A stretch of 30,472 nucleotides of DNA from NCBI GenBank assembly GCA_034430275.1, contig DAOUEW010000426.1, forward strand, positions 1 to 30,472, in the 5' to 3' direction. The position numbers and the translations under genes were made by a program. The stretch is from JAUVXJ01 sp034430275 (GTDB lineage Bacteria > Chloroflexota > Anaerolineae > UBA7937 > B3-Chlor). The notes beneath the pieces are model-generated. The model did not search any database and was not told the DNA's origin. It saw nothing but the letters and a program-made list of their open reading frames with translations. This document shows positions 13,131 through 21,345 of this stretch, piece by piece. The number at the start of each line of letters is the position of its first letter. Position 1 is the first letter of the stretch.

Positions 13131-14447
13131 TCACAGAAGCTCCTTGGTCAGCTTTTCCAGTAACTCCTTGTTGCTCTTCGTCTTGCGTATGTACTCCAGC
13201 AGGGGCCCCAGCGCATCTGTCCCTCCCCCCATCTGATCAATCATGTTTCGGATGGTCCACACCTTGCTGAGGACACTGTCGTCTAGAAGCAACTCCTCCC
13301 TGCGAGTGCCAGACCGTTCGATGTCGAAGGCGGGGAAGATACGGCGCTCAGCCAGTCTCCTATTCAGGTGTAGCTCCATGTTGCCGGTGCCCTTGAACTC
13401 CTCGTAGATCATGTCGTCCATGCGGCTACCTGTGTCTATCAGGCAGGTGGCCATGATGGTCAGACTGCCCCCCTCCTCTATATTGCGAGCCGCTCCGAAG
13501 AAGCCCTTAGGAGGGTAGAGGGCCGCAGGGTCCAGACCTCCTGACAGTGTACGCCCGCTAGGCGGCACGGTCAAGTTGTAGGCCCTGGAAAGGCGAGTGA
13601 TGCTGTCCAAGAGAACCACTACGTCCCGGCCACCCTCCACCAGCCGCTTGGCCCGGGCCAGGCACATCTCGGCTACTCTGGTGTGGTTCTGGACCGGATC
13701 GTCGAACGTGGAGCTATAGACCTCAGCTTCCACCGAGCGATCCATGTCGGTGACCTCTTCTGGCCTCTCCCCCACCAAGCAGACCATCAGGTGGATATCG
13801 TTGTAGTTGGCGCTGACGCCATTGGCGATCTGCTTGAGCACCGTGGTCTTGCCCGCTTTCGGCGGCGAGACGATAAGACCACGCTGTCCACGACCTATGG
13901 GGGCCACAAGGTTCATCAGCCGAGTAGTCAGGACGTTGGGCGTCGTCTCCAGGTCGATGAGTTCAGTGGGAAAGATAGGTGTCAAGCGCTCGAACGTCGG
14001 CCGCCGCTTGGCAGCCTCGGGGTCCAGGCCGTTCACCGCCTCCACTCTCAACAGACCGAAGTACTTCTCCGAGTTCTTGGGAGGACGCACTTGCCCTATC
14101 ACCGTGTCGCCGGTACGCAACCCGAAGCGCCGGATCTGCGACTGAGACACGTAGACGTCATCTGGCCCGGGCAACAGGTGGTCGGACCGCAGGAAGCCTA
14201 TACCTTCCTGCACTATCTCGAGCACCCCGCCACCGAAGATGTGCCCCTGCTCCTCAGCCTTCGCCCTCAAGAGACGAAAGACGAGATCCTGCTTCTTCAG
14301 CCGGCTGATTCCGGACAGCCCCTGCTCGGCAGCCATCTCTCTCAGTGCGTCAAGGGTCATCATCTCCAGCTCGGCGATATTGAGCTTTTCGGGCGGCTTC
14401 GGTTGGGATTCTTCGCCGTTCTTGCTGGCTTGATCAACAGAACTCAT
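13131..14447 (-). CDS. rho: Transcription termination factor Rho
   Basis: Rho is a ring-shaped RNA-dependent ATPase that ends transcription of untranslated RNA. The 438-residue product has an N-terminal SAP-like helical domain (about 23-65), a cold-shock-type RNA-binding domain (about 66-135, GGGVLEIVQEGIGFLR) and the RecA-like motor. The P-loop is PPKAGKTT (195-202), followed by VCLVGERPEEVTDM, the Walker B VVVLLDSITRLSRAYN, the Q-loop region VPPSGRTLSGG and GTGNMELHLNRRLAE. The enzyme looks complete and normal in length. AAAGAGG lies six bases before the ATG. It is the first gene of a five-gene operon and has a 210-base leader, which would allow autoregulation as in other bacteria. Confidence 0.97.
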   Translation of the reverse strand: MSSVDQASKNGEESQPKPPEKLNIAELEMMTLDALREMAAEQGLSGISRLKKQDLVFRLLRAKAEEQGHIFGGGVLEIVQEGIGFLRSDHLLPGPDDVYVSQSQIRRFGLRTGDTVIGQVRPPKNSEKYFGLLRVEAVNGLDPEAAKRRPTFERLTPIFPTELIDLETTPNVLTTRLMNLVAPIGRGQRGLIVSPPKAGKTTVLKQIANGVSANYNDIHLMVCLVGERPEEVTDMDRSVEAEVYSSTFDDPVQNHTRVAEMCLARAKRLVEGGRDVVVLLDSITRLSRAYNLTVPPSGRTLSGGLDPAALYPPKGFFGAARNIEEGGSLTIMATCLIDTGSRMDDMIYEEFKGTGNMELHLNRRLAERRIFPAFDIERSGTRREELLLDDSVLSKVWTIRNMIDQMGGGTDALGPLLEYIRKTKSNKELLEKLTKELL

Positions 14448-14511
14448 GTGCTTGCCTCTTTCGTTGGCTAGAAAGCATGGACAGGATCGAATCTCAGACT
14501 ATGCTGATCGA

Positions 14512-14583
14512 CTGAGAAGTCTTGGCAATACATACGCCCCTAGCCACAGCAAAGGGATCGTGGTTTCACGAACACCTTCTCAG
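14512..14583 (-). promoter_or_regulatory. Inverted repeats in the rho leader
   Basis: The 210-base leader of rho contains CTGAGAAG (14512-14519) paired with CTTCTCAG (14576-14583), enclosing a smaller hairpin TCGTG/CACGA (14558-14571). Rho is autoregulated through its leader in E. coli, so a leader structure here is plausible. Nothing shows which signal acts. Confidence 0.3.
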
Positions 14584-14663
14584 CAAGGGGTGCAACCCAA
14601 GAGGATTCATTCATGGTGAGTAAGGGGAATACAAATCGATCCAGCAGTGGCAGAACCGTACAT

Positions 14664-14692
14664 ATTATAGCAGGTTTTCCCCGCCCCGTCAA
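14664..14692 (-). promoter_or_regulatory. Consensus promoter of the rho operon
   Basis: On the minus strand TTGACG (14687-14692) and a perfect TATAAT (14664-14669) are 17 bases apart. The predicted start near 14657 gives a leader of about 210 bases. It is the only clear promoter seen for the five genes down to 9106. Confidence 0.85.
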
Positions 14693-14715
14693 GTCAACGC
14701 CCGCTGCATGATGAG

Positions 14716-14816
14716 GCGTCGTCTGCGACGCTGAATGCGTATGTACCCTACCCGACGCAACAGGACTAGGGAGCTGGTCCCAGTCCTTAGAAGGCGAACG
14801 CCACCGTACCGCGGTG
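14716..14816. other. Cluster of four short hairpins between the rho promoter and the GNAT gene
   Basis: Within about 100 bases lie GCGTCG/CGACGC (14716-14731, loop TCTG), GCGT/ACGC (14737-14758), AGGACT...AGTCCT with an inner GGGA/TCCC (14762-14787), and CACCG/CGGTG (14802-14816). None is followed by a T tract on either strand, so this is not a standard terminator. It may be a structured RNA or the 3' end of the GNAT operon. No gene is seen in the rest of 14693-15053. Confidence 0.3.
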
Positions 14817-15053
14817 TGCAGGAGCTACTTGAGATGCGCCAGGAGTGGTCAGGCAGAAAGCGCCGAGCTCGCTCAAACAGGTGATTCACCGGCCGTTGCA
14901 GTGTCTATCTCCGTCAGCGGCTGAGGGCCCTCTTGCGCGCCCTTTCCCCGATGCCATGGCCCGGGACCGATACACCGAGCGCAGTGTCGCGCCCACTGTC
15001 GGCAGGCCATACTCTCTGTTCGTCGTCCGTGCCGATCCAGAGCAGGCTGCGGC

Positions 15054-15584
15054 TCATACGCTTCGGGAGAAGAATATGGCAATGTCCTGGTTAGGGTAAT
15101 AGTGATCGTTGAAGCCGCAGAACACGAAGCCATGTTTGCGGCAGAAACAGATGGCCGGGTAGTTCTTCGTCTGTGTCTCCAGCAAGATAGCGCGCAGCCC
15201 CAGATCTCTGGCCCAGCGGAATGCCGCTCGAAGCAACTCGCTCCCTACCCCGTGACGGCGGTATCGCCTGGCCACCGTCACGTCCCTGATCCATCCTGAA
15301 GCGTCGCGCGGCTGCACGACCATGTTCAGATACCCTTGGATTTCCTCATCCTCCTCAGCCACCAGGAAACACTCTCCACGCTGCCAATCCTCGATCAGGT
15401 GGTCGCTGTCTCTCGGAGAGCTTGCACGCACCGATCGCGGCAGCTTGATGGTCTGGAACGTGATGGCGATCTCCTCGTAGGGCCTTCCGTCGGTGCGAAT
15501 CTGCCAGACACGTCTGGTCGAATACGACGTGTCCATTAGCACGCACGCGTTGAGGTCCTTCAGGTCAGCCTGGCGTATCGTCAT
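15054..15584 (-). CDS. GNAT-family acetyltransferase
   Basis: The 176-residue protein has the GNAT pattern of RimI-like enzymes: a central beta strand IRDVTVARRYRRHGVGSELL with the acetyl-CoA loop (R/Q-x-x-G-x-G/A form, RRHGVG), then LRAILLETQTKNYPAICFCRKHGF. It would move an acetyl group to an amine of a protein or small molecule; the substrate is not apparent. Its ATG overlaps the DUF58 stop by four bases (ATGA), so it is translated with the operon above it. It is the last gene of that operon. No clear intrinsic terminator follows. Confidence 0.85.
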   Translation of the reverse strand: MTIRQADLKDLNACVLMDTSYSTRRVWQIRTDGRPYEEIAITFQTIKLPRSVRASSPRDSDHLIEDWQRGECFLVAEEDEEIQGYLNMVVQPRDASGWIRDVTVARRYRRHGVGSELLRAAFRWARDLGLRAILLETQTKNYPAICFCRKHGFVFCGFNDHYYPNQDIAIFFSRSV

Positions 15585-16855
15585 CTGACTAGCTCGACGC
15601 TTCGCGCGAACGAATCGCCAAGCGGCATTTCGTTCTTCACCAGGTAGGCCGGAATACCACTGGCCGCCAGACTGGCCATCACCTCCAGGGAATCGGGCGC
15701 ATCCCCGAAGCCGCTGGGCTCCACGTGTACAGCCACTATGTCGATGCCCTTTCTCTTCAAGTTCCTCGCCGACCCGACCCAGGACCCCTCGGTGGATGGC
15801 GTGACGACGATGGCTGTCGCACCTCCCCCCAGTTGACTGCTCTCGGCGGCAATGACCTCGGCCAGAGGGACCCGTCCCTCAGCCCTGATCACGGCTAACG
15901 ACTCGAGGAGTCTGACCAGTTGCCGCTCGCCTCTGTCTACTTGAACGACCTCGCGCCGCTGACCATAGGTGATCATGCCCAGCGCTCTCCTCCGGCCCAG
16001 TAGGTGCTTCGCCAGCGAAGCAGCAATGGTCGCGCCATACTCCTCCGTGCTGGGATGAAGCACCGGCGTTTTCGAACGCAGAGGCGGGGCATTGAGGGAG
16101 TCGAAAACCAGTTCATCGGCATAGGAACCCACCTGAACCGCCTCTTCCATGTCCACGAAGAGCCAGATGTCTGCCAACGGGTCGAGCTCGAACTCTTTCG
16201 AGATCAGCCGCCCTCTGCGAGCCGTGGACAGCCAATGTATGCGGTTGAAACTGTCCTCGGGCCTGTAGTCTCTGACCCCCGACACGTTGGTGGTCACGTG
16301 GTGGGTCTGACGCTGTAGAGCGTCGCCGCCCGAGAGTCTCCCTACCGGTGGCCGAAAAAGAGGCAGATCAACAGTCGCCGGATACACAACGAGCGTGGAG
16401 TAGAGCGGCACCTCGCGCCTCATCCGGAAGATCCCAAAAGGGTCGCCGCTGGTCAGGATGACTGGGCCGAAGTTGAACTTACCCCTCCGCTTGCATCGCG
16501 CCAGCGCCATCCAACTCCGCTCCCCGTGGGAAGGAAGTGAGCTCAGCACACGATCCACCTGATAGCCTTGCAGCCCAGAGAGATCCTGGAACCCCACGTA
16601 GAGCTTGGGCAACGGGCCCTCATTCCGAACCAGCATCCTCTCCTGGATCAGCCCTCCCACCTGGGCCCGGTTGGAGCGCAGACTACGAGACGCGGATAGC
16701 CAACGGATGTTAAGCCAAGCCCAGACAAAGCAGAGGACGATGAGGCTCACAACCACGTACAGAGTACGAACGAATAGCTCATGCGCGGTGATGTAGGTGG
16801 GCACGACGAGAAGCGCGAGGAGCACGAAGACCGCACGATTGACACTAATCCCCAC
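15581..16855 (-). CDS. DUF58-domain membrane protein, MoxR partner
   Basis: The 424-residue protein has two close N-terminal membrane segments (about 8-22 and 28-50) and then a soluble region with the DUF58 signature (DYRPEDSFNRIHWLSTARRG, followed by LISKEFE) and a VWA-like strand (IWLFVDMEE). DUF58 proteins are usually coded directly after a MoxR AAA+ ATPase, as here, and are thought to be matured or assembled by it, often in envelope or stress functions. The start is GTG at 16855 with a poor ribosome site. The MoxR gene ends 32 bases upstream. The transglutaminase-like gene often found after DUF58 is absent; a GNAT enzyme takes that place. Confidence 0.88.
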   Translation of the reverse strand: MGISVNRAVFVLLALLVVPTYITAHELFVRTLYVVVSLIVLCFVWAWLNIRWLSASRSLRSNRAQVGGLIQERMLVRNEGPLPKLYVGFQDLSGLQGYQVDRVLSSLPSHGERSWMALARCKRRGKFNFGPVILTSGDPFGIFRMRREVPLYSTLVVYPATVDLPLFRPPVGRLSGGDALQRQTHHVTTNVSGVRDYRPEDSFNRIHWLSTARRGRLISKEFELDPLADIWLFVDMEEAVQVGSYADELVFDSLNAPPLRSKTPVLHPSTEEYGATIAASLAKHLLGRRRALGMITYGQRREVVQVDRGERQLVRLLESLAVIRAEGRVPLAEVIAAESSQLGGGATAIVVTPSTEGSWVGSARNLKRKGIDIVAVHVEPSGFGDAPDSLEVMASLAASGIPAYLVKNEMPLGDSFARSVELVR

Positions 16856-16887
16856 CGTCCGCGCCCTTCCTGGGAACCGCGATCTCG

Positions 16888-17844
16888 CTACCGTTCCACC
16901 CTTACCGGAGACCCGGGCGCCTCCACCTCCTGCAACACCTCTTTGACTACGGTGCGAGGATCAACCTCCCTTATCCGGGCAGCGGGGTTGACTATGAGGC
17001 GGTGGGCCAGCGTGGCCTCGGCCAGAGCCTTTGTATCGTCAGGGATCACATAGTCGCGTCCCAGCACCGCGGCCCGGGCCTGAGACGTCCTATAGAGGGC
17101 GAGAGCTCCGCGGGGGCTGCTACCAAGGTACACGTCGGGATGGCTGCGCGTGGCCCCTACCAGGGACACGATGTACTCCTTGATGCCATCGTGGACGAAG
17201 ACGTCCTTGATCCGCTCCTGCATCTCTAGCAGTTCGGCGGTGCTCACCACCTGCTCTATGGTCTCGATAGGGTGAACGTACTGCTGAGCCTCCAGGATGC
17301 GTATTTCGTCCATGGGGCTAGGATAGCCCAGACTCAGACGCATTAAGAAGCGGTCCAACTGAGCTTCGGGCAACGGAAACGTCCCTTCGTACTCGATAGG
17401 GTTTTGCGTGGCCAAGACGAGGAAAGGCTTGTCCAACAGGTGCGTCACCCCGTCGACCGTCACCTGGTGTTCCTCCATGGCCTCTAGCAACGCGGACTGT
17501 GTCTTGGGGGTTGCACGGTTGATTTCATCCGTGAGCACGACGTTGGCCATGATCGGCCCGGGGCGGAACTCGAATCGGCCTGTACTCTGATCGTAGACGG
17601 AAACTCCCGTTACGTCGCTGGGCAGCATGTCCGGGGTGAACTGGATGCGCTTGAAAGTGCAACCAAGAGACCTGGCCATAGCCTTGGCCAGCATGGTCTT
17701 CCCCACGCCCGGCACATCATCAATCAGCATGTGTCCTTGGCAGAGCAGGGCGACGAGGCCAAGCTGCACTTCCTCATGCTTTCCGATGATTACGTTCTCC
17801 ACGTTGTCTATGATCTTCTGCCCCGTAGCCTGGACTACGTTCAT
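16888..17844 (-). CDS. MoxR-family AAA+ ATPase
   Basis: The 318-residue ATPase is a MoxR-type chaperone thought to help fold or load partner proteins with VWA-like domains. The Walker A motif is DDVPGVGKT (42-50), Walker B is VVLTDEINR (102-110), and the sensor 1 strand VLATQNPIEYEGTFPLPEAQLDRF is typical for the family. The C-terminal lid (GASPRGALALYRTSQARA-like, here SSPRGALALYRTSQA) is complete. The ATG lies 14 bases after the stop of the REC-GGDEF gene, so the regulator and the ATPase are one transcript. Together with the DUF58 gene this makes the usual MoxR-DUF58 pair. Confidence 0.95.
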   Translation of the reverse strand: MNVVQATGQKIIDNVENVIIGKHEEVQLGLVALLCQGHMLIDDVPGVGKTMLAKAMARSLGCTFKRIQFTPDMLPSDVTGVSVYDQSTGRFEFRPGPIMANVVLTDEINRATPKTQSALLEAMEEHQVTVDGVTHLLDKPFLVLATQNPIEYEGTFPLPEAQLDRFLMRLSLGYPSPMDEIRILEAQQYVHPIETIEQVVSTAELLEMQERIKDVFVHDGIKEYIVSLVGATRSHPDVYLGSSPRGALALYRTSQARAAVLGRDYVIPDDTKALAEATLAHRLIVNPAARIREVDPRTVVKEVLQEVEAPGSPVRVER

Positions 17845-17858
17845 CTCCCGTTGTTCCC

Positions 17859-18869
17859 CTAGGGACTGGCGGGTCTGGCGCAGTCGCCCCCCTGCGCCTT
17901 GGCCTCGTACAGGGCCTGGTCGGCCCTCCTGACCAACTCATCCTGCGCCCTAGCATCTGTAGGATAACTCGCCACGCCTATGCTGATCGTCATCGCCCGA
18001 TCGTCCTCACCATCATGGGTGCCCGCCTCTGCCGTGGACGCCCTCATGAGCCGATTCAAGCGCTGTGCTGTGGTCATAGCATCTGACTTGCCGGTCTCCA
18101 CTAAGATGATCGCGAACTCATCGCCGCCATACCTGGAGACGGCGTCGCAGTTGCGCACGGATCTCTTCAGTCGCCAGGCCGAGCCCTTCAGCACCTCATC
18201 CCCGACTTGATGCCCAAACCGATCGTTCACCACCTTCAGATTATCCAGATCCACCATCAGCAGGGACAAAGGCCGTCTGAACCTGTCCGCTCGAGAGATC
18301 TCCGCCGCAAGTAGTTCCTCGAACGTGCGCCTGTTGTATACCTCGGTCAGGCCGTCCAACTGCGATAGTTTCTTGTAGAAGTCCCTCTCCCCCGCTGCCC
18401 GAAGCAGCCTGCGCTTCTCCAGCGCCTTGTCTACGACGATCCTGATCCGATCCACATTGAACGGCTTGCTTATGTAATCATAGGCACCGAGTTTCATGAC
18501 CTCCACCGCGGACTCCACGGAGGCGTACGCGGTGATCACCACCACTTCGGCCAGAGGATCCAGCTCCTTTGCCTTCCTCAGAACATCTATTCCATCCACG
18601 CCGGGCATCTTGAGATCGGTGATGACCAGGTCGAAGGAGTCCTCCTCCAGCCGGGCGATGGCTTCTCGCCCCCCGTGACACACTTCGACCTGGTGGCCGT
18701 GGCCGTCCAGCACTCTTTTCAGGAATCTGCACACCACCTCTTCGTCGTCGACGACGAGAACCCTCGAGAAGAGCTCGTCCCCCTCCTTGGCGACCTCCTC
18801 TGTGGTGTCGGGTTCCTCTCCGGGATGTGCGTTAGTACGTCCCTCAGCACTCGGGGGCGGGGATGTCAT
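17859..18869 (-). CDS. Response regulator with diguanylate cyclase output (REC-GGDEF)
   Basis: The protein (336 residues from the chosen start) should make cyclic di-GMP when its receiver domain is phosphorylated. The REC domain carries the acidic pair (DDEE, 41-44), the phospho-acceptor Asp85 in VITDLKMPG, VVVITAYAS and the KPF lysine, all canonical. The GGDEF motif is intact (248-252), and an RxxD inhibitory site (RNCD) lies five residues before it, so feedback inhibition is expected. The start is placed at the ATG at 18869, preceded by GGGAGAGAG; the longest frame starts at 18965, but that would be upstream of the promoter. The gene is divergent from a histidine kinase gene, its likely partner. 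It leads the MoxR-DUF58-GNAT operon. Confidence 0.93.
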   Translation of the reverse strand: MTSPPPSAEGRTNAHPGEEPDTTEEVAKEGDELFSRVLVVDDEEVVCRFLKRVLDGHGHQVEVCHGGREAIARLEEDSFDLVITDLKMPGVDGIDVLRKAKELDPLAEVVVITAYASVESAVEVMKLGAYDYISKPFNVDRIRIVVDKALEKRRLLRAAGERDFYKKLSQLDGLTEVYNRRTFEELLAAEISRADRFRRPLSLLMVDLDNLKVVNDRFGHQVGDEVLKGSAWRLKRSVRNCDAVSRYGGDEFAIILVETGKSDAMTTAQRLNRLMRASTAEAGTHDGEDDRAMTISIGVASYPTDARAQDELVRRADQALYEAKAQGGDCARPASP

Positions 18870-18921
18870 CTGACTCTCTCCCAGTTTTGACGCACGGAAC
18901 GACGTTAGGGGGACAAGCTGA

Positions 18922-18950
18922 ATTATACTGAACTTCTCGTCTTCTGGCAA
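18922..18950 (-). promoter_or_regulatory. Promoter of the GGDEF-MoxR operon
   Basis: On the minus strand TTGCCA (18945-18950) and a perfect TATAAT (18922-18927) are 17 bases apart. Transcription would start near 18915, about 46 bases before the ATG at 18869. This rules out the longer start at 18965. Confidence 0.75.
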
Positions 18951-19095
18951 CCAGTGTGCCACCACGGTTTCGGACGGCCATGGCCTCGCTCTCCGCTCCC
19001 CACCGTCCTACCCGACAGGCGATCCACGCACAGACAAGCATCGGAGTCGCTCTGGATGACCCATAGCCCTGAGTTCCAGTCTGGACAGTGCTCCA

Positions 19096-19124
19096 TTGTC
19101 TGTGACGTTGCCCTATGCTAAAAT
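19096..19124 (+). promoter_or_regulatory. Promoter of the kinase-efp operon
   Basis: TTGTCT (19096-19101) and TAAAAT (19119-19124) are 17 bases apart, predicting a start near 19131. The longest kinase frame would begin at the TTG of this -35 box, so the ATG at 19159 is the better start. The 145 bases between this and the opposed promoter show no clear operator. Confidence 0.55.
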
Positions 19125-19158
19125 AGCGCCAGCGTACAGCGGAAAGAACCGATGTGAG

Positions 19159-20784
19159 ATGCCCGGCGAGCGAATCCTGGTCGTAGACAACGATGCCCCC
19201 GCGCTCGAATCCTGCGTAGACGTGCTCGAGCGTGGCGGATACCAGGTCACTGGTGCCACCAGCGGACAGCGGGCCATCGATATGGCCCGTCACCAGCGAT
19301 TCGATTTGGTGCTCGCCGACCTCACGGTGGATCGTCAGGACGGGTTGGATACGGTGCAGGCTCTCAAAGCCACCGACCCCGGCATCGTGGGTGTGGTCAT
19401 GATTGGCCAGAGCGCGGTGGCAGCAGCGCTCGACGCCCTGCGCCACGGCGTGGACGATCTGTTGCCAAGACCTTTCTCGGCACGTGAGCTCCAAGAGGTC
19501 GTCTCCTCTGCCCTCACCAGGGGCCGCGCTCGCCGGGAGAATATCCGGCTCCGGGCTTTGATTCCGCTGTATGAGCTGAGCAAGGCTTTCATGGGCATGA
19601 CTAACCTCCAACAGTTGCTCGTGGAGATCGTTGAGGTGAGCTGTCGCGAGACTGGCGCGGATCGGGCCTCTCTGATGTTGTTTGACGAAGGCACCCAAAG
19701 CTTGACCATCCAGGCTGCCATCGGTCTCCCCGAGGAAGTGGTCGCGACCACGAGGATCAAGCTCGGCGAGGGCATCGCCGGCAGAGTGGCGGAGCAACGT
19801 GAAGCTCTCGTCCTCGACAGCACCTCACCGCCAGGGGGTGAACTGCGCAAGCTGATGAAGCAAGATCAGATCTCCTCAGCAGTCTGCGTTCCCCTCACAG
19901 TGCGGCAAGAGCTGATCGGCGTTCTGAATCTGAGCAAGTTGGGAAGCAACGACTCTCTCTTCACCGCAGGATCGCTGGAACTGGCGTCGGTGCTAGCCAG
20001 CCAAGCGGCCATTGCCATCAAGAACGCTCGTCTATTCGAGGAGACCCAGCAGGCTTATGAAGACTTGAAGAAGCTGGATGAACTGAAGAGCGAGTTCATC
20101 AACGTGGCCTCCCACGAGTTGCGCACGCCTCTGGCTATACTGCTCGGCTACGCTCATCTCCTGGACGAACAGGCGGCCGACGCCAACAAAAAATACACTG
20201 AGGCCATTATCCAGAGCGCCACGCGGCTAAAGAACCTGGTGACAGACATGCTGAACCTCCGCTATCTGGAGGCGGGCGAGATGGAACTCGAGCTGCAACC
20301 GGTGCAGGTAGCCGGCACCGTGCAAGCAGTGGCCCAGGACCTGGGCTTCCAGGTGGACGAGAAGGAGCAATCATTGATCCTGAGCATCCCCGAGGACATA
20401 CCTTCCATCTGGGCTGACGAAGGCAAACTGCACCTCATTCTCTCCAATCTGCTGTCCAATGCCATCAAGTTCACCCCCCGGGGGGGCAGTATCGAGATAG
20501 GCGCTACCGTCACCGAAGACCAGCTAGGCATGTCTGTCAAAGACACAGGCGTCGGCATCGCCACCGAGGAGTTCAGGAGGCTGTTCGACCGGTTCTATCA
20601 AGTTGGTGACTCTCTCAGAAGGGAGCATCCAGGCGTGGGCCTGGGCCTCTCCATCGTCAAGGAACTGGTCGAACTGCATGAGGGCCAGGTGTGGGTGGAG
20701 AGCGAGGTAGGCAAAGGAAGCACTTTCTCCTTCACCATCTCGCGCCACCTTCGTCCCCAGCCAGAAAACGCGAAAGGACACTAG
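19159..20784 (+). CDS. REC-GAF hybrid sensor histidine kinase
   Basis: The 541-residue protein has an N-terminal receiver domain (about 4-120), a GAF sensor domain (about 145-295, typical SLMLFDEGTQSLTIQAAIG and GEGIAGRVAEQ), a short coiled linker, a HisKA domain with phosphorylated His319 (ASHELRTPL) and a HATPase with N box (LLSNAIKF), G1 (DTGVGI) and G2 (GVGLGLS). No membrane segment is present, so it senses a cytosolic signal or receives phosphate through REC. The REC domain keeps Asp54 but carries Arg104 where the conserved Lys should be and Gly83 at the usual Thr/Ser. The start at 19159 is supported by the promoter; the ribosome site (GGAAAG) is weak. efp starts three bases after its stop. 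The divergent REC-GGDEF gene is a plausible target. Confidence 0.93.
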   Translation: MPGERILVVDNDAPALESCVDVLERGGYQVTGATSGQRAIDMARHQRFDLVLADLTVDRQDGLDTVQALKATDPGIVGVVMIGQSAVAAALDALRHGVDDLLPRPFSARELQEVVSSALTRGRARRENIRLRALIPLYELSKAFMGMTNLQQLLVEIVEVSCRETGADRASLMLFDEGTQSLTIQAAIGLPEEVVATTRIKLGEGIAGRVAEQREALVLDSTSPPGGELRKLMKQDQISSAVCVPLTVRQELIGVLNLSKLGSNDSLFTAGSLELASVLASQAAIAIKNARLFEETQQAYEDLKKLDELKSEFINVASHELRTPLAILLGYAHLLDEQAADANKKYTEAIIQSATRLKNLVTDMLNLRYLEAGEMELELQPVQVAGTVQAVAQDLGFQVDEKEQSLILSIPEDIPSIWADEGKLHLILSNLLSNAIKFTPRGGSIEIGATVTEDQLGMSVKDTGVGIATEEFRRLFDRFYQVGDSLRREHPGVGLGLSIVKELVELHEGQVWVESEVGKGSTFSFTISRHLRPQPENAKGH

Positions 20785-20787
20785 TAC

Positions 20788-21345
20788 ATGATTATGTCAA
20801 CCGAATTGAGAAAAGGGGTTACGTTCGAGCTGGACGGCGACCTGCATCGCGTGCTTGAGTACCAGCACTCATACATAGGACGAGGAAGCGCCAATGTGCG
20901 AGTCAAGCTGCGAAACCTCCGAACCGGGCGCACCATCGAGCGCACTTTCGGCGCCAGCGACAAGTTCCGGGATGTGCGGTTGGAGCTACGACAAGTGCAA
21001 TACCTCTACCGGGATGGCGATCTTTACCACTTCATGGATACAGAGACCTACGAGCAGCCGGCGCTCTCGGCTGAGACTCTACAGGAGAACGTGGACTATC
21101 TGAAAGAGGGTCTGATGCTATCAATCTCCATGAACGAGGGCCAGCCCGTGGAGATAGAGCTGCCGGTAACTGTTGACCTCGAGGTCGCCCACACCGATCC
21201 CGGCGTCAAGGGCGATACGGCGACCGGAGCGACCAAGCGCGCTACGATGGACACCGGTCTCGTAGTTCAGGTACCCCTCTTCGTCGAAGAAGGCGACACA
21301 GTACGCGTGGACACCAGAACAGGAGAATACCTCACCCGAGTCTAG
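20788..21345 (+). CDS. efp: Translation elongation factor P
   Basis: EF-P binds the ribosome between the P and E sites and relieves stalling at proline runs. The 185-residue product is of normal length and has the three beta-barrel domains, with DTRTGEYLTRV at the C-terminus and VKGDTATGATKRATMDTG in domain 3. The tip of domain I, where many species carry a modified Lys or Arg, reads YIGRGSANVR, with Arg32. AAAGGA lies nine bases before the first ATG, which is preferred over the ATG two codons later. The gene follows the kinase stop by three bases, so they share a transcript. The TAG stop shares the bases CTAG with the stop of the convergent Csx11-like gene. Confidence 0.97.
   Translation: MIMSTELRKGVTFELDGDLHRVLEYQHSYIGRGSANVRVKLRNLRTGRTIERTFGASDKFRDVRLELRQVQYLYRDGDLYHFMDTETYEQPALSAETLQENVDYLKEGLMLSISMNEGQPVEIELPVTVDLEVAHTDPGVKGDTATGATKRATMDTGLVVQVPLFVEEGDTVRVDTRTGEYLTRV

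Noticed and set aside
18870..18965. Longer N-terminus of the REC-GGDEF protein
   Set aside because: It would place the start upstream of the TATAAT promoter; the ATG at 18869 has a good ribosome site.
18844..19797. 317-aa minus-strand frame across the kinase promoter and GAF region
   Set aside because: It overlaps two real genes and both promoters, and its product shows no family features.
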